NCBI GenBank assembly: GCA_028564705.1
Contig: JAPXFQ010002850.1
Coordinates: forward strand, 1,302,001-1,366,000
Length of the DNA: 64,000 nucleotides
Direction: 5' to 3'
Source: Apricaphanius iberus
Lineage: Eukaryota > Chordata > Actinopteri > Cyprinodontiformes > Aphaniidae
Shown here one piece after another: positions 61,501-64,000 of this stretch. The notes beneath the pieces are model-generated. The model had not been told where the DNA came from. It did no database searches and was given only the letters and a program-made list of their open reading frames with translations. Every line of letters begins with the position of its first letter. Within the stretch, counting starts at the first letter, position 1. The translations under genes and the position numbers were made by a program.

Positions 61501-63621
61501 TAACTCTTATTATTATAACTAATAACAATAAAAATAATAATTATTATGCTGTTTTGAAACAAAAGTTATCAAGTTACAAATGGCAACTAAATTCCTGGAC
61601 AAATTAACCAGACAATATCAGCTTCTTATCCATAAAGACTACAGTCAGGGTAACAGTGAGTATGGAGCTATAGTCATCTTGTAATCTAAAAGTAGATTTT
61701 TTTTGTGGTTGGTGGTATGACTAGAAAGAAACACTATATTAATTCAGTCCATCTATAATAAAAAAAAACTGTATATATAGTCAGCACAATAAGTTTTTAA
61801 AACTTAGACTTAATTAATGTAATTGGTTACATTAAAAAATATTCCTATCAAAACAAAAATAAGAATGAATAAATGTGATGAAACATTTTTATTGCTGTAA
61901 ATATCAGTGTTATATTACTTCATTGAGAGTAGTTTCTGCTTTTCCTTTAAAATGTCGAAATATTGTCATATTTCTGTTCAAATCTATCATAGTAAGTGAA
62001 TACTAAACAAACTCATGTCTAGTTTAGAGAAAAAAAAAAAAATCACATTTTTCTAGGTATGGAAAAAATACTGCAAAGGAGCTTGACCATAACCATTTAT
62101 GAGGTTTAGAAGCTTTTTTCACACAGGGCCAGAAGGGTTAAGATAGAAAGCAAAATAAATCTGTTAAAGAGACAATAACTTTTTTTTTTCAGCACTATTT
62201 TAATAGAAGGGGGTGAAATGAAAAGCTTGTGGGACCTCAATCAAACATCCAAAGTTCAACCAATATCTTGATTTAAAAATATATATATATCAAGAAGATC
62301 CCAGAAACATTACAGACACAGCATATGAACTTACTGATGCATGACAGCAGCTCATTGAATCTCTCTTTGGGGAAAAGCGGGTTCTCCAGACCACGGAAGT
62401 AGAGTTTGAGAACGCCAGCTACGGAATTTATGTCATGATTATCCTCATCATCTGTGAGAGGGTCATTTCCTAAAACGCGGTAAGAGAAACATCAGTAGGG
62501 CAGCACAATACAACACACATATAAATACTGTTTCAAATGATATGCTTAGTGGCTGTTTTGAAGAATTTAAAGTATCATAAATTCAGCCTCTGCATGTGTT
62601 CAGCCTTTAGGACTAAAGTCTAACTGCAGTAGATAACCACACCTGACACAGATGATAGTGGCCACGTTATAAAAGTTTCTTAATGACAGGATTTCTTGTA
62701 AAAAATAGTTAGAATTTTGCTTTCATAATCAAAGAATCTTACAAATATTCAAAGAAATTTAAAAACTAATTTGCAGTGATTCTTTCACAGAAATCTTTCA
62801 CCTCTCTCAAATGAATTCTTGATGTCGTTGACCTCCAGCTGGGATCCAGATACACGGAATATTCCTTGATGCTGGAGGCCTTTAGTGCCAAAGACAAAAA
62901 AAAGGCACAGTTAGAACAGATTTAGTTTTTTTAAGTCTACCTTAATGAACATACAACACACCACAGACACACAAAAAACCCCACTAAACTAAAATGGTTT
63001 TCTTAGTTGGCTGTAAAAGGTACATCCTCCTTGCTAAGCCCCTTCACTTTGCTAATTAAAGACAGTAATGAGTCGGAGAGACTGCAATCATGTTTTCCTG
63101 AAGTATCTTCCAGCTGGGACTAAGACTTAATGAGGGGAGAGGTCAAGAGTCAGGAGAAAGCAAAATTAGTTTCCCTCCTTTTAAATTCCACCCTGAACCT
63201 CATCAAAACCCGGACATTTCCAAAAGCTTTAAAACTCTCAGTCTGTACTAATCCTAATTAAAGACAAACTTTTATATTAGCCCCTTGTTCAAAGCTTCAC
63301 AGTGTATGTGGGAGGCTGAGCGGAAACATCTTCGCTGCAGAAAACACATCACCATTTTCATATGATGTTGACTTGAACAACCTTGATCTAAAAAAGCCAC
63401 ACAGCATCAGCACGCCGAAACAATTAACATTTCCTCGAATGTCAGATATCATTAAATGCAATCATTAGGAAAACAGTTTGATTAATAAAGGAGTTTATCA
63501 TGACTTAATGAATATAGACATCAGGCTACAACTGCGTAGCTGGACTGATGAGTGACTCACCATATAGATTTATGTAGCGAATACAACTTTCAACCACTCG
63601 GGGGATAGCTTGTCCAGAGTC
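36635..63621 (-). CDS. srgap1: SLIT-ROBO Rho GTPase-activating protein 1 (3' half; 5' beyond window)
   Basis: Ten exons join in phase to 1773 nt (590 residues): 63561-63621, 62802-62879, 62335-62469, 57053-57158, 56709-56933, 53162-53241, 46620-46800, 42862-42999, 37891-38251 and 36635-37042. The RhoGAP domain is present from [21 protein letters not shown], with its arginine finger in [13 protein letters not shown], through [36 protein letters not shown] and [10 protein letters not shown]. The SH3 domain follows ([40 protein letters not shown]). Next come the tail motifs [52 protein letters not shown] and [20 protein letters not shown]. The end DKSCTM fits SRGAP1; from memory, SRGAP2 ends SCTV and SRGAP3 SGTM. 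The F-BAR domain lies off the right edge. Family role: SLIT-ROBO signalling, GTPase activation toward Cdc42 or RhoA, and membrane shaping in neurons and migrating cells. A short His run (DSHHHHGG) differs from the mammalian tail. Confidence 0.92.
37561..37588. repeat. AT dinucleotide microsatellite
   Basis: Fourteen AT units lie in the last intron of srgap1. Confidence 0.95.
38252..42861. other. srgap1 intron, mostly without recognised features
   Basis: I found no further exon. A SINE tail fragment is recognisable near 39870-39960 (ccccaaattgcctac, then aaagtgctttgagtggtc). The rest is AT-rich and unassigned. Confidence 0.45.
43000..46619. other. srgap1 intron with a large Tc1-like relic
   Basis: No exon was found. 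The right third is a decayed transposon, listed separately. The segment 43600-43990 is less AT-rich than the rest and has a 96-codon minus-strand frame without known motifs. Confidence 0.45.
45050..46545 (-). mobile_element. Degenerate Tc1-like transposon with transposase remnant
   Basis: On the minus strand 46248-46448 reads [25 protein letters not shown]. This matches the N-terminal helix-turn-helix start of a fish Tc1-like transposase family (GLSISETADLL in intact copies, from memory). Further fragments such as ctttcatgttgtttaggcca (plus strand 45972 on), cagttctcagctgacaggtg and gtggagtaccatgaagtcat keep the order of the same repeat. Many stops and shifts are present. Confidence 0.65.
48703..49760. 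repeat. Decayed DNA-transposon-like repeat with 'actataagc' ends
   Basis: The left part reads accgtaatttttggactata then agctgctac. The right part contains gaatataagccacagctc (near 49576) and gcatataagccgtgtcgtgg (near 49716). The paired motif 'gactataagccgc' is characteristic of a common teleost repeat. A SINE sits inside it. The ends are approximate. Confidence 0.45.
49053..49290 (+). mobile_element. tRNA-derived SINE, second family
   Basis: An A-box-like start (agctaggtagagtagtttgt) is followed by a good B-box (aggttcaattcc) and then ctgggcaagacacttaaccc and caaattgcctacc. This order is typical of a teleost tRNA-derived SINE. Tail fragments of the same family are at 39870-39960 and 50442-50545. 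Confidence 0.65.
50320..50441. repeat. hAT-like short repeat fragment
   Basis: The stretch ccatgataataccgaaaact, then actataaccgtgaggttaaa and ccgtgacaaccctag, resembles a widespread fish element. Its left part is worn. Confidence 0.4.
50442..50545 (+). repeat. SINE tail fragment
   Basis: actgtaaagcgctttgagcg and catcataaagacagtccatt match the 3' region of the family at 49053-49290. Confidence 0.5.
50692..51028 (+). mobile_element. tRNA-derived SINE copy with internal perfect hairpin
   Basis: The order is tgcgcagtggttagcactgt, then gcaagaaggttgtgggttct, tcccacagtccaaaaacatg, tgatggactggcgacctgtc, and a GGATGG tail. It is the best preserved of four related copies in the window. It contains a 14-bp palindrome at 50792-50822. 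Confidence 0.8.
54540..55534 (-). repeat. Tc1-like transposon relic, left part
   Basis: tcttctgcaaaaatgcattg, the stretch near 55190 (aggtgcagtgccttggcctt) and a 3'-type end near 55410-55480 follow the order of a common fish Tc1-like repeat. After the inserted hAT element it resumes at 56637-56690 (aggtgccaatacttctgtaa). Confidence 0.5.
55543..56628. mobile_element. hAT-type element with exact 8-bp target duplication
   Basis: GTTGTGAC stands at 55535-55542 and again at 56629-56636. The element begins CAGTGATGGGCAGTAACGC and ends TAGCCCAACACTG, so the termini are CAGTG...CACTG inverted. Subterminal 'aatgagttactgtaatccaa' and 'gtaatggattacttttttt' also mirror each other. The length is 1086 bp. 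No intact transposase is visible, so it is probably non-autonomous or decayed. Confidence 0.85.
57159..58730. other. srgap1 intron sequence, nothing recognised
   Basis: AT-rich, with no exon, RNA gene or named repeat seen. Confidence 0.45.
58731..60641 (+). mobile_element. Tc1-like transposon, inactive, with a doubled left end
   Basis: The left terminus CAGTACTGTGCAAAAGTTTT (58731) is mirrored by the right terminus GCACAGTACTG (60631-60641), and a TA dinucleotide stands next to the left end. A second left terminus of the same type begins at 59194 (cagtgctgtatcaaagtttt). Transposase remnants on the plus strand at about 59640-59990 read [20 protein letters not shown], then [14 protein letters not shown] and [14 protein letters not shown]. 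This is the helix-turn-helix and linker of Tc1 transposase. Stops and deletions make it non-functional. Confidence 0.8.
60642..62334. other. srgap1 intron sequence, nothing recognised
   Basis: AT-rich, with only short homopolymers and an ATATAT run near 62278. No exon or named repeat was seen. Confidence 0.45.
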
Positions 63622-64000
63622 CTTTGGAGGAAATAGTAAACAAATCATTAGAATTTTCTTTTTCTAAAAACCTTGTATACATGCTGTTTTTTTATAGTGT
63701 ACCAAATATGCAAGTAAAGATATAACAACTGCTTTCTAGCATTATCTCTACAGTTCAATTAATTCAATTAACAGGAAAAGACAAATGAAAATTATACAGG
63801 TTTCGACTTGTAGTTTTACATCTTTAAATTGATTAGATACATACTAATTTAAGATTAAAGGCTTAGACCATAAACACCTATAAAAGCGCTTGCTATTTGG
63901 AAGGGCTCTTGCAGGTGATAGTCAACAGAGTAATAAAAGTAAGCATGCCAAAACACAAAGTTCAGTAAAGTCTAGACAGAAAAGGAAAGTTGATTTCTGA

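Noticed and set aside
36635..63621. Assignment of the right-hand gene to srgap2 or srgap3
   Set aside because: The tail motifs ([33 protein letters not shown]) and the DKSCTM end fit SRGAP1 best from memory; a tree would settle it.

Overview
This window looks like chromosomal DNA of a teleost fish. Its genes are spliced, with GT-AG introns, and encode conserved vertebrate proteins. Introns and spacers are packed with repeat types common in ray-finned fish: tRNA-derived SINEs, a non-LTR retrotransposon with a GGAT-type tail, Tc1-like transposons and short hAT-like elements. I cannot name the species. All gene names come from recalled protein similarity read by eye, not from a search.

Layout. 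(1) 1-6850: the start of pskh1 (minus strand), running off the left edge inside the kinase domain, with a separate first coding exon near 3.6 kb and a possible untranslated first exon near 6.5 kb. (2) 6.9-10.4 kb: intergenic, almost entirely repeats. (3) 10453-18116 and 20296-29090 (both minus): two tandem, apparently intact PARP12-like genes of 11 coding exons each. They encode predicted mono-ADP-ribosyltransferases of 692 and 694 residues with four CCCH fingers, WWE-type modules and an H-Y-I catalytic triad. Each has a perfect ISRE about 100-130 bp upstream of its ATG. (4) 29437-33079 (plus): ccdc113/cfap263, a ciliary coiled-coil gene divergent from the second PARP gene across only 346 bp. 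That spacer holds an ISRE near the PARP side and an X-box-like RFX site near the ccdc113 side. (5) 34.6-64.0 kb (minus): the 3' half of srgap1, with 10 coding exons for the RhoGAP domain from before the arginine finger, the SH3 domain and the C-terminal tail, plus about 2 kb of 3' UTR. The 5' half lies beyond the right edge.

In every reconstructed gene the exon phases join without a break. Exon lengths sum to multiples of three: 2079, 2085 and 1152 nt for the three complete genes, and 1773 nt for the srgap1 part.

The most unusual observations are these. A decayed copy of ccdc113 exon 3, with its intron flank, is trapped in intron 1 of the first PARP12-like gene; this points to duplication of a PARP12-ccdc113 unit and a later fusion. 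Both PARP paralogues carry matching ISREs. The compact divergent promoter pairs an interferon motif with a cilia motif. Two hAT-type insertions with exact 8-bp target duplications are nested in older Tc1-like relics. I saw no CRISPR array, operon or wholly new gene system.
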